Source of the DNA: Planctomycetota bacterium
GTDB lineage: Bacteria > Planctomycetota > UBA1135 > GCA-002686595
Reading direction: 5' to 3'
Assembly (NCBI GenBank): GCA_947484275.1
Contig: CANKOY010000004.1
Coordinates: 1-64,000 of the forward strand
Length of the DNA: 64,000 nt
Shown: piece by piece, positions 8,219 through 16,950 of the stretch
How positions within the stretch are numbered: the first letter of the stretch is position 1
Layout: every line of letters begins with the position of its first letter
Program-made: the position numbers and the translations under genes
Notes under the pieces: generated by a model
Told to the model about the DNA's origin: nothing
The model's input: only the letters and a program-made list of their open reading frames with translations
Database searches by the model: none

Positions 8219-11218
8219 ATGACTCGCCGACGCACGATTTTCGTCCTGGGCGCCGCTGCATTGGTGATCGGGGCCCTAGGCTGGCTCGCGAGCCGCGCGG
8301 CGGATGTTCCACCTGCGCTGGAACCGCTTTCGCTTTCCACCGCGGAGGTTGAGCCGGAGAGATCCAGCGTGCAGGCCGCGTCCGTCCCGCCGGTGGTGGA
8401 TGACGTTGGCGTCGCTGGATCCACGGAGGAGGCCGGACCAGCCGCAGCCGGCGACGCGGTCGCGATCGACGAATTCACGGCGCGAGGCCTGCACCCAGAC
8501 CCGCCCGCACCGCTCGTTCGGGCGGCTGCATTCGGTCGAGTTCTCGACGATCGCGGCGAACCCCTCGCGGGCGTCGAAGTGCTCGCTTCGCGCCAGGATG
8601 CACACGCCAGCGCGGCCCTGGACGCTCGCGTCAATCGAGCATGCGTCAGCCGCGCCAAGTCCGCTGCGGATGGCCGCTTCACGTTCGAAAATTTGGACCC
8701 AGGCAAGTTGCGCCTCGCCCTGCGCGGCGCGCAATTCGCGCCCCTGGACCCGCGCGAAATCCAATTGCCCTCCGGCGTGCCGCTCGACCTCGGCGACTTT
8801 TCAATGGCGCGCGGGATTGTGCTCGTTGGCCGTGTCTTGGACGCCGATCGACAACCCGTCGACGCGGCAGAGATCTCTCTGGTGACTACGCCTCTCGTCG
8901 GCCCAGTGCATCGCCTGGGGGCACACGCTGCGACTCCGCTATGCCTCAGCGACATCGCCGGGCGATTCGAAACACCCTGCGTGGCTCCTGGCCGCTGGAT
9001 CCTGTTGGTGCGCTCCAACTCCGGGCCCGAAAGCACTTTCGAAATCGAAGCTCACTCAGCGCAGGGTCACCTGGACCACCTGGAGCTTCAGTTGCCGCGT
9101 GCAACCGAGATCACCGGGGAGGTTCTCGATTTCGATCCAGCGACCATGCCGGAACTCACCGTGATTGCCATCCCCGACGGTGGTCCTCAGTGGTTCGCCG
9201 AGACCAAGCCTCCTAGGGCGGATTTGGGTTGGCTCGCTGGCATCGAGCGCGCCGAGGTCGGCACCACGGGTCAGTTCACCCTGGGTCCCTTGGCCCGGGG
9301 TCGCGCCTATGGGCTGCGAGTCCTGGGCCCGAGCCAGACTTTCGTCAACGAGGGACCCGATCGACGCGATCCCTGGGCGCCCTGGGCCCTGGTGCCGTCG
9401 GGTGCAAAGGAAGTGAAGCTCGCCTACCTTCCGGGCGGTCGCATCGAGTTCGAGGTTGTCGACGGCGCCACGGGTGCCAGCATCGAGCGTTTTCGCCTGC
9501 GCTTCGACGGTCTTCTGCCCAGCGAGCCGCTGCGACATGGCGGATCGAGGCCCACTCCTCTGGAGGACAAGGCGCAGAGTTTCTTTCCCGGAGGGCGCGT
9601 TTCGCTAACGAACCTGCGGCCGATCCGCCCAGGCCCTTTCGTAGATCCGTCGCGTCCAACTGCCGAGGCTGAGTTGATTGTGGAGGCCCCAGGCTACGAC
9701 AGCGTTCGCATGCCTGGCCTGCGCCTCGAACCCGGAGCGCACCTCGCGCTGGGGATGATCCGCCTGCGCCCCGCGGCCATCCTCGAGGTGCGCGTGATCG
9801 ACGCGACCACCCAGGCCGCGCTTTCCGGAGCGCGCGTGCAGCTCGCGGCGGACCATCCCGCGCGTGTGCCCGGGCGCGTGCGCTCGGTAGGGGAGTCGGA
9901 TGCGCAGGGAATTGCGCGCTTGACCAGTCTGGCGACTCCCCAGGCGACGGTCTCCGTGTGGCGCAGCGGCTTTGCCCCGCGGCAAGTCGCGGCACCGGGT
10001 GAAGTTCGCCACGGGGCGCCGGCGCTGGAAGTCGCCCTCGTGCCAGAGTCGCGCGTGACGATCCACGTTCGCGATTCCCGCGGCGCCAGCGTCAGTTCGG
10101 TGGTCGTGAGCCTGCGACGTCACGTGATGCCGGATCGCATGGCTTTCGCTGAATCAAAGACCACGGATAGCGAGGGTGTGGTCGTGTTCGAAGCCGTGCC
10201 GAGCGGCGTGTTTGATGTGGCCGCGCAATCGCGCGCCGGATTCTTGACCGAGAACTTCGCGGGCGGCGAACCGTCAGCATCGCAAACCCTGCTGGTGGGG
10301 GACTCCGCCGAGGTGAGAGCTGAATTGGAACTGCCTTCGTGGTCCTCGCTCGCGGGCACCCTCTGGGCCGGGCGCCAGTCCCTCCAGGGCGCGCGGATCA
10401 GTTTCGAATTCGGAGAGCGCGGCTTCCGCGATCTGGGCACCGACCCGTCGATCATCCGGTTGCCGCCGGGGCTCACGACCGATGCCCAGGGCAACTTCGG
10501 CCCCGTCGAACTTCCGTCTGGCACCTACACGCTCTTGATCGAACACAGCGAGAGCCGCGTTCGCACCCGGCGTGTGGTGGAGGTCGAAGGTCGGACGACC
10601 GAGCTGATCCTCGATGTGAACGACACGCAGATCGCCGGCCGCGTGTCCAACCCTGACGAGACTCCAGCGGTGGATGCGACGGTGCTGGTTTTCGTCGATC
10701 GACGCGCCCCGCGCACGGACAAGGAGTCTGAGGGCCCCGAATTTCTGGTCCACGAAGCCGACCCGGGCGTGTTGATCGCGCATGCCACGACCAACTACCT
10801 CGGCGACTACTTACTTCCAAGCGTCCCTCCCGGCGTGGACCTCGAACTCCAGTTCATTGCGGAAGGCCGTCGCGCATCGAAGTCGAAGGTCATGGTGCCG
10901 CTCGGCGTGGGTCTGCAGACCGTCGATGCCGTGCTTTCGGACACGGGCAGCTTGGAAGTCGTGCTGTCAGCCCCGACGCCGGAGCTCGGTGTGCACTACG
11001 GCGTGCGCCTTGTTTCGCTCGAGAAGTCTGCGGTGGCCATGCAGCTGGCGGCGGACTTTGAGGCCGATCAGCGTGCGCGCTTCAACGATTTGGCCCCAGG
11101 TCGCTGGGCCGTCATGGTTTTTTCGCTCGATGAATCTGGACTGGTCCTAGAGCGTCGAAAGCCGCAGGTCATCAGGGTGAAGTCCGAGAGGATGACGGAG
11201 TTCTCCGTCGGTTGGTGA
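8219..11218 (+). CDS. Large carboxypeptidase-regulatory-like repeat protein
   Basis: A 999-residue protein. After an Arg-rich start (MTRRRTIFVLG) comes one hydrophobic helix (about residues 6-22), then a long extracellular part built of repeated beta-sandwich units of the carboxypeptidase-regulatory type. Examples are FGRVLDDRGEPLAGVEVLAS, VGRVLDADRQPVDAAEISL and repeated ARLTSLATP/FEAVPSGVFDV-like closures. A GTG at 8207 is also in frame; the ATG is preferred because the purine-rich GAGGGGGAAG (8196-8205) is too close to the GTG. It is similar in plan to the genes at 2774 and 40103. No catalytic motif; probably surface adhesion or structural. Confidence 0.78.
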   Translation: MTRRRTIFVLGAAALVIGALGWLASRAADVPPALEPLSLSTAEVEPERSSVQAASVPPVVDDVGVAGSTEEAGPAAAGDAVAIDEFTARGLHPDPPAPLVRAAAFGRVLDDRGEPLAGVEVLASRQDAHASAALDARVNRACVSRAKSAADGRFTFENLDPGKLRLALRGAQFAPLDPREIQLPSGVPLDLGDFSMARGIVLVGRVLDADRQPVDAAEISLVTTPLVGPVHRLGAHAATPLCLSDIAGRFETPCVAPGRWILLVRSNSGPESTFEIEAHSAQGHLDHLELQLPRATEITGEVLDFDPATMPELTVIAIPDGGPQWFAETKPPRADLGWLAGIERAEVGTTGQFTLGPLARGRAYGLRVLGPSQTFVNEGPDRRDPWAPWALVPSGAKEVKLAYLPGGRIEFEVVDGATGASIERFRLRFDGLLPSEPLRHGGSRPTPLEDKAQSFFPGGRVSLTNLRPIRPGPFVDPSRPTAEAELIVEAPGYDSVRMPGLRLEPGAHLALGMIRLRPAAILEVRVIDATTQAALSGARVQLAADHPARVPGRVRSVGESDAQGIARLTSLATPQATVSVWRSGFAPRQVAAPGEVRHGAPALEVALVPESRVTIHVRDSRGASVSSVVVSLRRHVMPDRMAFAESKTTDSEGVVVFEAVPSGVFDVAAQSRAGFLTENFAGGEPSASQTLLVGDSAEVRAELELPSWSSLAGTLWAGRQSLQGARISFEFGERGFRDLGTDPSIIRLPPGLTTDAQGNFGPVELPSGTYTLLIEHSESRVRTRRVVEVEGRTTELILDVNDTQIAGRVSNPDETPAVDATVLVFVDRRAPRTDKESEGPEFLVHEADPGVLIAHATTNYLGDYLLPSVPPGVDLELQFIAEGRRASKSKVMVPLGVGLQTVDAVLSDTGSLEVVLSAPTPELGVHYGVRLVSLEKSAVAMQLAADFEADQRARFNDLAPGRWAVMVFSLDESGLVLERRKPQVIRVKSERMTEFSVGW

Positions 11219-11269
11219 GGCGCAGGCTCGCCCAAGCAGCAGTTTCTCGGTCGCAGCAGGCCTGACCTG

Positions 11270-11275
11270 TAGAAT
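11270..11275 (+). promoter_or_regulatory. Possible -10 element of hutU
   Basis: TAGAAT followed by TC gives the same TAGAATTC 8-mer that precedes hutH. Here it lies 39 bases before the start codon, so the transcript would have a short leader of roughly 32 bases. No clear -35 box is visible. Confidence 0.3.
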
Positions 11276-11314
11276 TCGCGGCTCCCGCCCCACGAACCGC
11301 GCACCGATCGCACC

Positions 11315-13015
11315 ATGACGAGCCAATCCACCCGCGTGCCCACGCTGTCCACCGATGTCGCTTCGATTCCGACCGGGCCCCAACGCGCGCCCCGTGGCAA
11401 AGCGATGACTTGCAAGACCTGGGCGGCGGAAGCGGCGCTGCGCATGTTGATGAACAACCTCGACCCAGAGGTCGCCGAGGATCCGGCAAACCTGGTGGTC
11501 TACGGCGGCAGCGGCAAGGCCGCGCGCGACTGGCCGAGCTTTCAGGCCATCGTCGCCACGTTGCGCCGACTCGAAGCGGATGAGACGTTGCTCGTGCAGT
11601 CCGGTCGGCCCGTGGGCGTATTTCGCACGCAGCGCAGCGCCCCGCGCGTTCTGATCGCCAATTCCAACCTCGTCGGTCGCTGGGCCAATTGGGAGCACTT
11701 TCGCGAACTCGAGGCCAACGGGAAAATGATGTACGGCCAGATGACCGCGGGCTCGTGGATCTACATCGGCACCCAGGGAATTCTGCAGGGGACCTACGAG
11801 ACTTTCGCGGCCGCGGCCCAACGCCACTTCGGGGGCGACCTGCGCGGAAAACTGGTGGTCAGCGGCGGCCTCGGCGGCATGGGCGGGGCGCAGCCCTTGG
11901 CCGCGACCATGAACAACGGGACCTTCCTCGGGGCAGACGTCGATCGCTCGCGGATAGAGAAGCGCCTGAGCACGCGTTATCTCGATGTGTGCATCGATGA
12001 CATCGACACTGCGATCGATCAGGCGCTGGCATGGAAGTCAGGCGGCGTCGCGAAGTCCATCGGTGTCGTCTGTTCTGCGACCGATCTCCTCCGGCGCCTG
12101 ATCGCGCGCGGCATCGTCCCGGAGATCCTGACCGACCAGACCAGCGCCCATGACCCCCTGAACGGCTACGTGCCAGATTCCATGACGCTCGCAGCGGCTC
12201 TGGAGCTGCGCCAGCGCGATCCCGCGCGCTATCAGGTGGAATCGATGCGCACGATGAAGGCCCACTGCGAACTGATGATCGAGTTGCAGCACCGCGGGTC
12301 GGACACCTTCGACTATGGCAACAACCTTCGCGGCCACGCTAAGGAAGCCGGTCTGCAGAACGCGTTCGACTTCGAGGGTTTCGTGCCGAAGTACATACGG
12401 CCGCTCTTCTGCGAGGGCCAGGGACCGTTCCGCTGGGCTGCCCTTTCCGGAGATCCGCGCGACATCGCGGTCACCGACCGGATCCTGCTCGAGTTGTTCC
12501 CTGAGAAGCAAGCGCTGGCGCGCTGGGTGCGCATGGCCCAGGAGCGCGTGCAGTTCCAGGGCCTGCCCGCGCGCATCTGTTGGCTCGGGTACGGCGAGCG
12601 CGCCAAGGCCGGACTGGCTTTCAACTCCGCGGTGGCGCGCGGCGAGATCACGGCGCCGCTGGTGATCGGCCGCGATCATCTCGACTGCGGCTCGGTCGCT
12701 TCGCCGAATCGCGAAACCGAGGCCATGCGCGACGGCACCGACGCCGTGGCCGACTGGCCGATCCTGAACGCGATGCTCAATGTCGCCAGCGGCGCTTCAT
12801 GGGTCAGTTTCCACCACGGTGGCGGCGTGGGCATCGGCTACTCGTTGCATTCCGGTCAGGTCACGGTCGCCGACGGCACCGCGGAGGCTGCATCCGCGAT
12901 CGAGCACGTATTGACCAACGACCCTGGCACCGGAGTCATGCGTCACGCCGATGCGGGCTACAGCGAGGCTCTCGCGTGCGCCCGGCAGCGCGGCCTCGAC
13001 TTGCCCATGGCCTGA
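11315..13015 (+). CDS. hutU: Urocanate hydratase
   Basis: This cytoplasmic enzyme converts urocanate to imidazolonepropionate using tightly bound NAD+, the second step of histidine breakdown. At 566 residues it matches the family. Visible hallmarks are [20 protein letters not shown] near the N-terminus, [13 protein letters not shown], the nucleotide-binding [33 protein letters not shown] and the late [15 protein letters not shown]. The upstream ATG at 11315 is chosen over the one at 11405 because the conserved APRG segment precedes the latter. A strong hairpin lies 29 bases after the stop codon. hutH is on the same strand about 5.2 kb upstream. Confidence 0.96.
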   Translation: MTSQSTRVPTLSTDVASIPTGPQRAPRGKAMTCKTWAAEAALRMLMNNLDPEVAEDPANLVVYGGSGKAARDWPSFQAIVATLRRLEADETLLVQSGRPVGVFRTQRSAPRVLIANSNLVGRWANWEHFRELEANGKMMYGQMTAGSWIYIGTQGILQGTYETFAAAAQRHFGGDLRGKLVVSGGLGGMGGAQPLAATMNNGTFLGADVDRSRIEKRLSTRYLDVCIDDIDTAIDQALAWKSGGVAKSIGVVCSATDLLRRLIARGIVPEILTDQTSAHDPLNGYVPDSMTLAAALELRQRDPARYQVESMRTMKAHCELMIELQHRGSDTFDYGNNLRGHAKEAGLQNAFDFEGFVPKYIRPLFCEGQGPFRWAALSGDPRDIAVTDRILLELFPEKQALARWVRMAQERVQFQGLPARICWLGYGERAKAGLAFNSAVARGEITAPLVIGRDHLDCGSVASPNRETEAMRDGTDAVADWPILNAMLNVASGASWVSFHHGGGVGIGYSLHSGQVTVADGTAEAASAIEHVLTNDPGTGVMRHADAGYSEALACARQRGLDLPMA

Positions 13016-13044
13016 GCGCACTCGCGGGGGGCGATGAAATGAAA

Positions 13045-13075
13045 GAGGCCGGTCGCGCACAGCGCGACCGGCCTC
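13045..13075. terminator. Bidirectional terminator hairpin
   Basis: A perfect 14-bp inverted repeat (GAGGCCGGTCGCGC, 13045-13058; GCGCGACCGGCCTC, 13062-13075) with a 3-base loop sits between the convergent hutU and the minus-strand gene ending at 13134. In the minus direction it is followed by the T-rich TTTCATTTC, as an intrinsic terminator should be; in the plus direction there is no T-tract. Confidence 0.65.
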
Positions 13076-13133
13076 GGTGCATGTCGGCGATCCGCTCCGG
13101 TGACTCAACACCGGGCCGGATCACCGCAAGAAC

Positions 13134-14213
13134 TCACGGCCCGACAACGTATTGCAAGCCGTCCGACAACGTCGAGTTGTTCGGGGCGGCGAAGCCATTG
13201 TCGCGACCCCAGAACTGGCAGCTGACCGTCACTGCCGGAACGGACAGGAAGGGCTGCGGGGCGCCACCGAGGCCGCCCGACGCGAACGTGTTCATGTCGA
13301 TCGAGTAGACACCCGAGCAATCATTCGGCGGAGGATTGCCGCCCGAGTTCAGAGGGACCGAACGGCGTACCGGCGCGGCGACGCAGCGGAGGCCGCCTTG
13401 GAACGCCACTGCCGCTTGACCTGCGTCCGTGTAGAGCAGCAAGCCAGGCTTGTTGTTGATCACGTTCGAACCGGTGACTGCGAAGCCTGAAAGCGCCGTG
13501 GCACTCGAGACGCCCGTGAACCCGATCGTCGGCGTGCAGCCCAGGGAGTTGACCTTGGCGGTGCAGTAGGTCGTCGGCGCGGGCGTGCCCGGTTCGATCT
13601 GGAAGCCGTTGAAGCTGCCGAAATTGTTCGCGATGGCCGGTGAAGCCACGAGGAAATTGATTGAGCCCCCTGCGGTGACCTGCACGGTGTCCTCAACGTG
13701 CGTCTGTCCGAGTACGTAGCCCGTGAAGCCACCGGATCCGCCGCAGGACATGGTTCCATTGACTCCGCCAGTGAGCGTGACGTCCGTGAGGTAGGCGCGG
13801 TTGTCCGGGGCCCAGCAGTAGAAGGTCACCTTGTACGCACCGGCGGGCATGGGGCCGATGGCATAGGTTGAGAAGCCCGCAAGGCCGACGTCCTGGATGT
13901 CATCCATCAATCTCTCATCGTCACTCCCGGCAAGCGTGGTTGGCGCTGGGAACTCATAGTTGACGTTTGCTCCGGTGATCGTGCAGTTGATGGCCGTGAG
14001 CGCGCCGCTGATGTTGATGAGTGCACCTGAAACCACGGCCGCGCTGCGGGCGTTCCAAGTTCCTGTCTGGGTCGTTGCGGCCGAGTACGTTGCCGCGGGA
14101 GCGGGGTAGGCGACATTGCCGCCGAGGTCCACGTTGAAGTACGGGACCTGGGCCGCTGCGGCTCCGCTGAAGAGCAGCGCAACCGCGGCTGAGAGGGCGA
14201 TCTTGGAAACCAT
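13134..14213 (-). CDS. Secreted protein with lineage-type C-terminal module
   Basis: A 359-residue exported protein. [20 protein letters not shown] is a classic Sec signal peptide, and AGGAG lies 6 bases before its ATG, which fixes the start. The longer frame to 14306 is rejected. The mature N-terminal half (about residues 22-210) is beta-rich and low in charge; it may be carbohydrate-binding-like but I do not recognise it. Residues 214-359 form a separate module starting [19 protein letters not shown] and ending [11 protein letters not shown]. It shares spaced motifs with the C-terminus of the 1061-residue protein at 50797. The leader contains a terminator-like hairpin. Function unknown. Confidence 0.8.
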   Translation of the reverse strand: MVSKIALSAAVALLFSGAAAAQVPYFNVDLGGNVAYPAPAATYSAATTQTGTWNARSAAVVSGALINISGALTAINCTITGANVNYEFPAPTTLAGSDDERLMDDIQDVGLAGFSTYAIGPMPAGAYKVTFYCWAPDNRAYLTDVTLTGGVNGTMSCGGSGGFTGYVLGQTHVEDTVQVTAGGSINFLVASPAIANNFGSFNGFQIEPGTPAPTTYCTAKVNSLGCTPTIGFTGVSSATALSGFAVTGSNVINNKPGLLLYTDAGQAAVAFQGGLRCVAAPVRRSVPLNSGGNPPPNDCSGVYSIDMNTFASGGLGGAPQPFLSVPAVTVSCQFWGRDNGFAAPNNSTLSDGLQYVVGP

Positions 14214-14219
14214 GCGATT

Positions 14220-14224
14220 CTCCT
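14220..14224 (-). promoter_or_regulatory. Strong Shine-Dalgarno sequence
   Basis: AGGAG on the minus strand, 6 bases before the ATG at 14213. It decides the start of the secreted protein and is one of only three clear ribosome-binding sites in the window. Confidence 0.65.
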
Positions 14225-14278
14225 GAATGGGTACTGAGGGATAGGAACCAGCGCTCCTCCACCGCGCGATCCGTGCAG

Positions 14279-14304
14279 AAAAAAGGCGGGGGCCAGTTCC
14301 CCGC
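14279..14304 (-). terminator. Terminator-like hairpin in a leader
   Basis: Read on the minus strand, GCGGGG and CCCCGC form a 6-bp stem with a 7-base loop, followed by C and a run of T. It lies about 65 bases before the ATG at 14213 and downstream of the separate terminator of the MamK-like gene. It could be a backup terminator or an attenuator of the secreted-protein gene. Confidence 0.45.
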
Positions 14305-14564
14305 ACGGCGCAGGGGGAGCGATAGGTGGTTACCCTCTAAATGTACGGCACAGGCAAAATTGGGGAAGGGAAACTGTTCGAGGAATCGTGAGCCAGCGGC
14401 TCGAAGGAAACCGCTTGGCGCCCCTTTTGCCCCCCCGCATTCCGGTCGGAGGGGTCAACCGTCCCCCTCCCATCCCCCCACACATGCCCTTGACCGACGG
14501 TTCAGGCCTGCAGGCCGTTCCGATCGGCCTGTACCAATGGAGGAGGCTCTGGACTCAGGCAGAG
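14305..14564. other. Intergenic region, no gene seen
   Basis: This is the middle of a 429-base gap between the minus-strand secreted protein and the MamK-like gene. It contains C-rich runs (around 14425-14480) and no reading frame with plausible coding character. The promoter of the secreted-protein gene presumably lies here; I could not identify a convincing -35/-10 pair. Confidence 0.5.
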
Positions 14565-14608
14565 AAAAAAAGACAGCCGCGGAACGCCCTCTCGGGACCC
14601 CCCGCGGC
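14565..14608 (-). terminator. Intrinsic terminator of the MamK-like gene
   Basis: On the minus strand, GCCGCGG (14608-14602) pairs with CCGCGGC (14582-14576). After four bases comes a run of seven T residues (14571-14565). The hairpin begins 35 bases after the stop codon of the actin-like gene, so it should end that transcription unit. Confidence 0.65.
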
Positions 14609-14642
14609 CGAAGCGATCCCCTGCCGGCGCGCCGGCTGAGGC

Positions 14643-15710
14643 CTACTTGAGCTTCTCCCAGTACTCCTCGGGCATGTCGTGGGCGATTTTCAGGGCCCCG
14701 TTCGCGCCGCCGTAGAGCGGCTCTTCGATCTTGACCACGCGGCCGCCGCCGAGGCGCTCGCGCATCTCGTCTTCAATCGCGCGATCGAGGTTTTTGATCA
14801 ACGAACCGCCGCCTGCGAGCAGCACGCGGTTCTTCAGCTTCTCCTGAAATTCGGGGTGGAAGCTCGCAACGAGTTCGCCGAGCCCCTCGACCATCGGTTT
14901 GACGATCGAGCGGCAGGCGGTGCGCACATCGGAGGTGACATCGAAGGGCGTCGGCTTACCGTTGACCGGCAGCATCGCAATGATCTTCGCCATCTCCTCG
15001 GAGACATCGGCGTTCTTCTCTTTGATCGCTTTCACCATCTCGATCGTGAAGCTCGCGCCGGGACAGGACTTCTTCATCAAGTCGAACAGCGTCTTGTCGA
15101 CGTGGTCGCCGGCGAAGAAATTCGTCAACTGATCGGACTCCTCGGGCATGGTGCCGTGCATGCGGCACAGGTCCGTCGTTCCCGCGCCGATGTCGATCAC
15201 CAACACGTCCTCGAGCCAGTCGAGGCCATAGGCCACCGAGAACGGCTCCGAGCACAGCATGGCGCTGTCCACGCCGGCTCGCGCCGCGTCGAGGATCGCC
15301 TTCTTGTTGTGGATCGAAGCCTGGGCAGGTGCGCCGATCACGGCGTAGATCAATTCGTCGCTGCGCGGTTGTGCCCGGGCGATGATCTCGCGGATCAGGT
15401 CCTGTGCGGCGCGCATGTTCGCCGCGCTGGCTTTGGCATCCGTCTCGTCGTGCTTGATCACGCCGTCGCCCAGGGGACGGTAGAGGTCCAAAGAAAGGCG
15501 CTTTTCCAGGGCCTCCTGGCCGAAGAGCACATCCTTCTTGAGCAGTTTCCTGGCCACCATGTCCTTGGGGTAGCCGACGTACGAGGAAATGGTCTCCCGC
15601 ACACCGTTGGAGGCGCACACCGACGTGCGCGAGGTGCCCAGGTCGATGCCTAGGTACAGGACGCCTTTGTCCTTCTTCGCGGCCCCTTGTTCTTTGTCCT
15701 TCTGAGTCAT
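14643..15710 (-). CDS. MamK-like bacterial actin
   Basis: A 355-residue ATPase of the actin/Hsp70/sugar-kinase fold, closest in appearance to the MamK branch of bacterial actins. Phosphate-1 is GIDLGTSRTS (residues 21-30), phosphate-2 is DIGAGTTD (173-180), and an adenosine motif VLLAGGGSLIKNL lies near residue 305. Other family-like segments are YAVIGAPAQASIHNK and CSEPFSVAYGLDWLEDVLV. MamK forms filaments that position magnetosomes in magnetotactic bacteria; no other mam gene is present here, so the filament must have another cargo. The N-terminus is charged and lysine-rich. It is the last gene of a minus-strand trio after a GGDEF-like and an HDOD gene, and a terminator follows. Confidence 0.85.
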   Translation of the reverse strand: MTQKDKEQGAAKKDKGVLYLGIDLGTSRTSVCASNGVRETISSYVGYPKDMVARKLLKKDVLFGQEALEKRLSLDLYRPLGDGVIKHDETDAKASAANMRAAQDLIREIIARAQPRSDELIYAVIGAPAQASIHNKKAILDAARAGVDSAMLCSEPFSVAYGLDWLEDVLVIDIGAGTTDLCRMHGTMPEESDQLTNFFAGDHVDKTLFDLMKKSCPGASFTIEMVKAIKEKNADVSEEMAKIIAMLPVNGKPTPFDVTSDVRTACRSIVKPMVEGLGELVASFHPEFQEKLKNRVLLAGGGSLIKNLDRAIEDEMRERLGGGRVVKIEEPLYGGANGALKIAHDMPEEYWEKLK

Positions 15711-15801
15711 GAGTGATCGCCTGAATTCGTTGCGGCAGTGGTGAGAGTGAGCGGGTAACGCGCGCCCGGTCGCGCCGGCGACGCTGTGAATCTAGGGGCC
15801 A

Positions 15802-16845
15802 TCACGCAGCTGGCCCGTGCTTGGATGCAGCGTTCTTCAGCTCCAGATTGGCTTCGAAGATCTTCTGCATCAGTTCTTTTTTCAAGGCCTTCGCTTCGTC
15901 CTCGGGTGAAACGCCCTGGACGGTTCGGTGGATCGACGCCAGGCCGGGATCGATCGACTTCACGGCGGCCATGCTCGAGAGGTCTTCCTCGGTCTTGGCC
16001 AGCATCTCGTTCAGCTTGGCGATGCGCCGCTCCAGCGTGTCGATCTGCCGGCGATACTCGCTCTCGCGCTGCTGACTGAGCGACAAATGCGAGGCGCCGC
16101 TTGGAATCGCGGCTGCGGGCGAATCCGAAGTCAGATTCGGGTTGGCGACGATGCGCATGCCCTCGGCGTAGGCTGCCTTTTGGGGCGTGCTCGGATCCTG
16201 ACCGAAGAGCACGCCCGGGCTAGGGGACGGCGAGGCCGCGCCGACGGGCAATTCGCGCTCGGCGCGAATCTGGAACCAGTCGTACAGCTCCGTGTGCACA
16301 TGGCGATCGCCGCCGCCCTGGGACGCGACGTCCAGCCCCGACTCCGCCACCGCCAGCAAAGTCTCGTAGAACAGTCGCTGGGTCGGCTTCCCGGTCTGGT
16401 TGTGCGAGCCTCCGATCGACAGGGTCACACGCACGCGCCGACCGTCGGATTCGAAATTGAGTTTGCGCGCGCCGCTCAGGAGGCGCTTGGCCAGCGCATC
16501 GGCGCCCTGTCGCGGCGCATGGGGGATCATCACCAGCAGGCGATCGTCCACCATGACGCCAAGCAAATCCGACGCGCGCGTTTCCGCCCGCACGAGTTCA
16601 CCGAGGGCGCGCAGGATCGTCTCCTTGGTCTCGATCCCGTAGAGATCGTGCAGGCGCTCCAGGCGGTCCACGGCGATCAGGAAACACGCCAGCGGGTACT
16701 TGTAGCGCTGGGCCCGTTCGAACTCGATCCGCATCAGCCGGCGCACGTCATGCGGCGAGAACAGTCCGCCCTCCGTCTGACCGAAGTCTGCATTGGCGAC
16801 GTTCGGTCGCTGGGCGATGTCGTCGGTTCGACGGAAGGGCGTCAT
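15802..16845 (-). CDS. Degenerate GGDEF-domain protein with C-terminal coiled coil
   Basis: A 347-residue cytoplasmic protein. Residues about 30-190 align with the diguanylate cyclase fold: FERAQRYKYPLACFLIAVD, the helix ending RASDLLG, and TLSIGGSHNQ followed by AESGLDVASQGGGDRHV. At the catalytic turn, however, GGDEF is replaced by VDDRL (in GVMVDDRLLVMIP), so cyclase activity is very unlikely. A proline/serine-rich linker follows, then a charged heptad-like region (about residues 265-345) that should form a coiled coil. It lies 91 bases upstream of the MamK-like gene and downstream of an HDOD gene. It may act as a binding or assembly factor for the filament; this is inference. Confidence 0.8.
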   Translation of the reverse strand: MTPFRRTDDIAQRPNVANADFGQTEGGLFSPHDVRRLMRIEFERAQRYKYPLACFLIAVDRLERLHDLYGIETKETILRALGELVRAETRASDLLGVMVDDRLLVMIPHAPRQGADALAKRLLSGARKLNFESDGRRVRVTLSIGGSHNQTGKPTQRLFYETLLAVAESGLDVASQGGGDRHVHTELYDWFQIRAERELPVGAASPSPSPGVLFGQDPSTPQKAAYAEGMRIVANPNLTSDSPAAAIPSGASHLSLSQQRESEYRRQIDTLERRIAKLNEMLAKTEEDLSSMAAVKSIDPGLASIHRTVQGVSPEDEAKALKKELMQKIFEANLELKNAASKHGPAA

Positions 16846-16950
16846 GGATCGGGCGTCAAGGATGGTGAAGCGACAAGCACTAGAACGTAACGCGTCAGAC
16901 GGCCACTTGCACTTGCGCGATCGCAGGTCGTGGCGAGAGTTCTACCGGGT

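Noticed and set aside
14643-15710. MreB, FtsA or DnaK assignment for the actin-like gene
   Set aside because: Length, the phosphate loops and the CSEPFSVAYGLDWLEDVLV segment fit the MamK type better; no MreC/MreD or division genes are adjacent.
15802-16845. Active diguanylate cyclase
   Set aside because: The catalytic GGDEF is replaced by VDDRL, so c-di-GMP synthesis is not expected.
15928-16890. A 320-codon plus-strand frame antisense to the GGDEF-like gene
   Set aside because: It is a shadow of the GGDEF fold on the other strand; no motif or start signal is visible.
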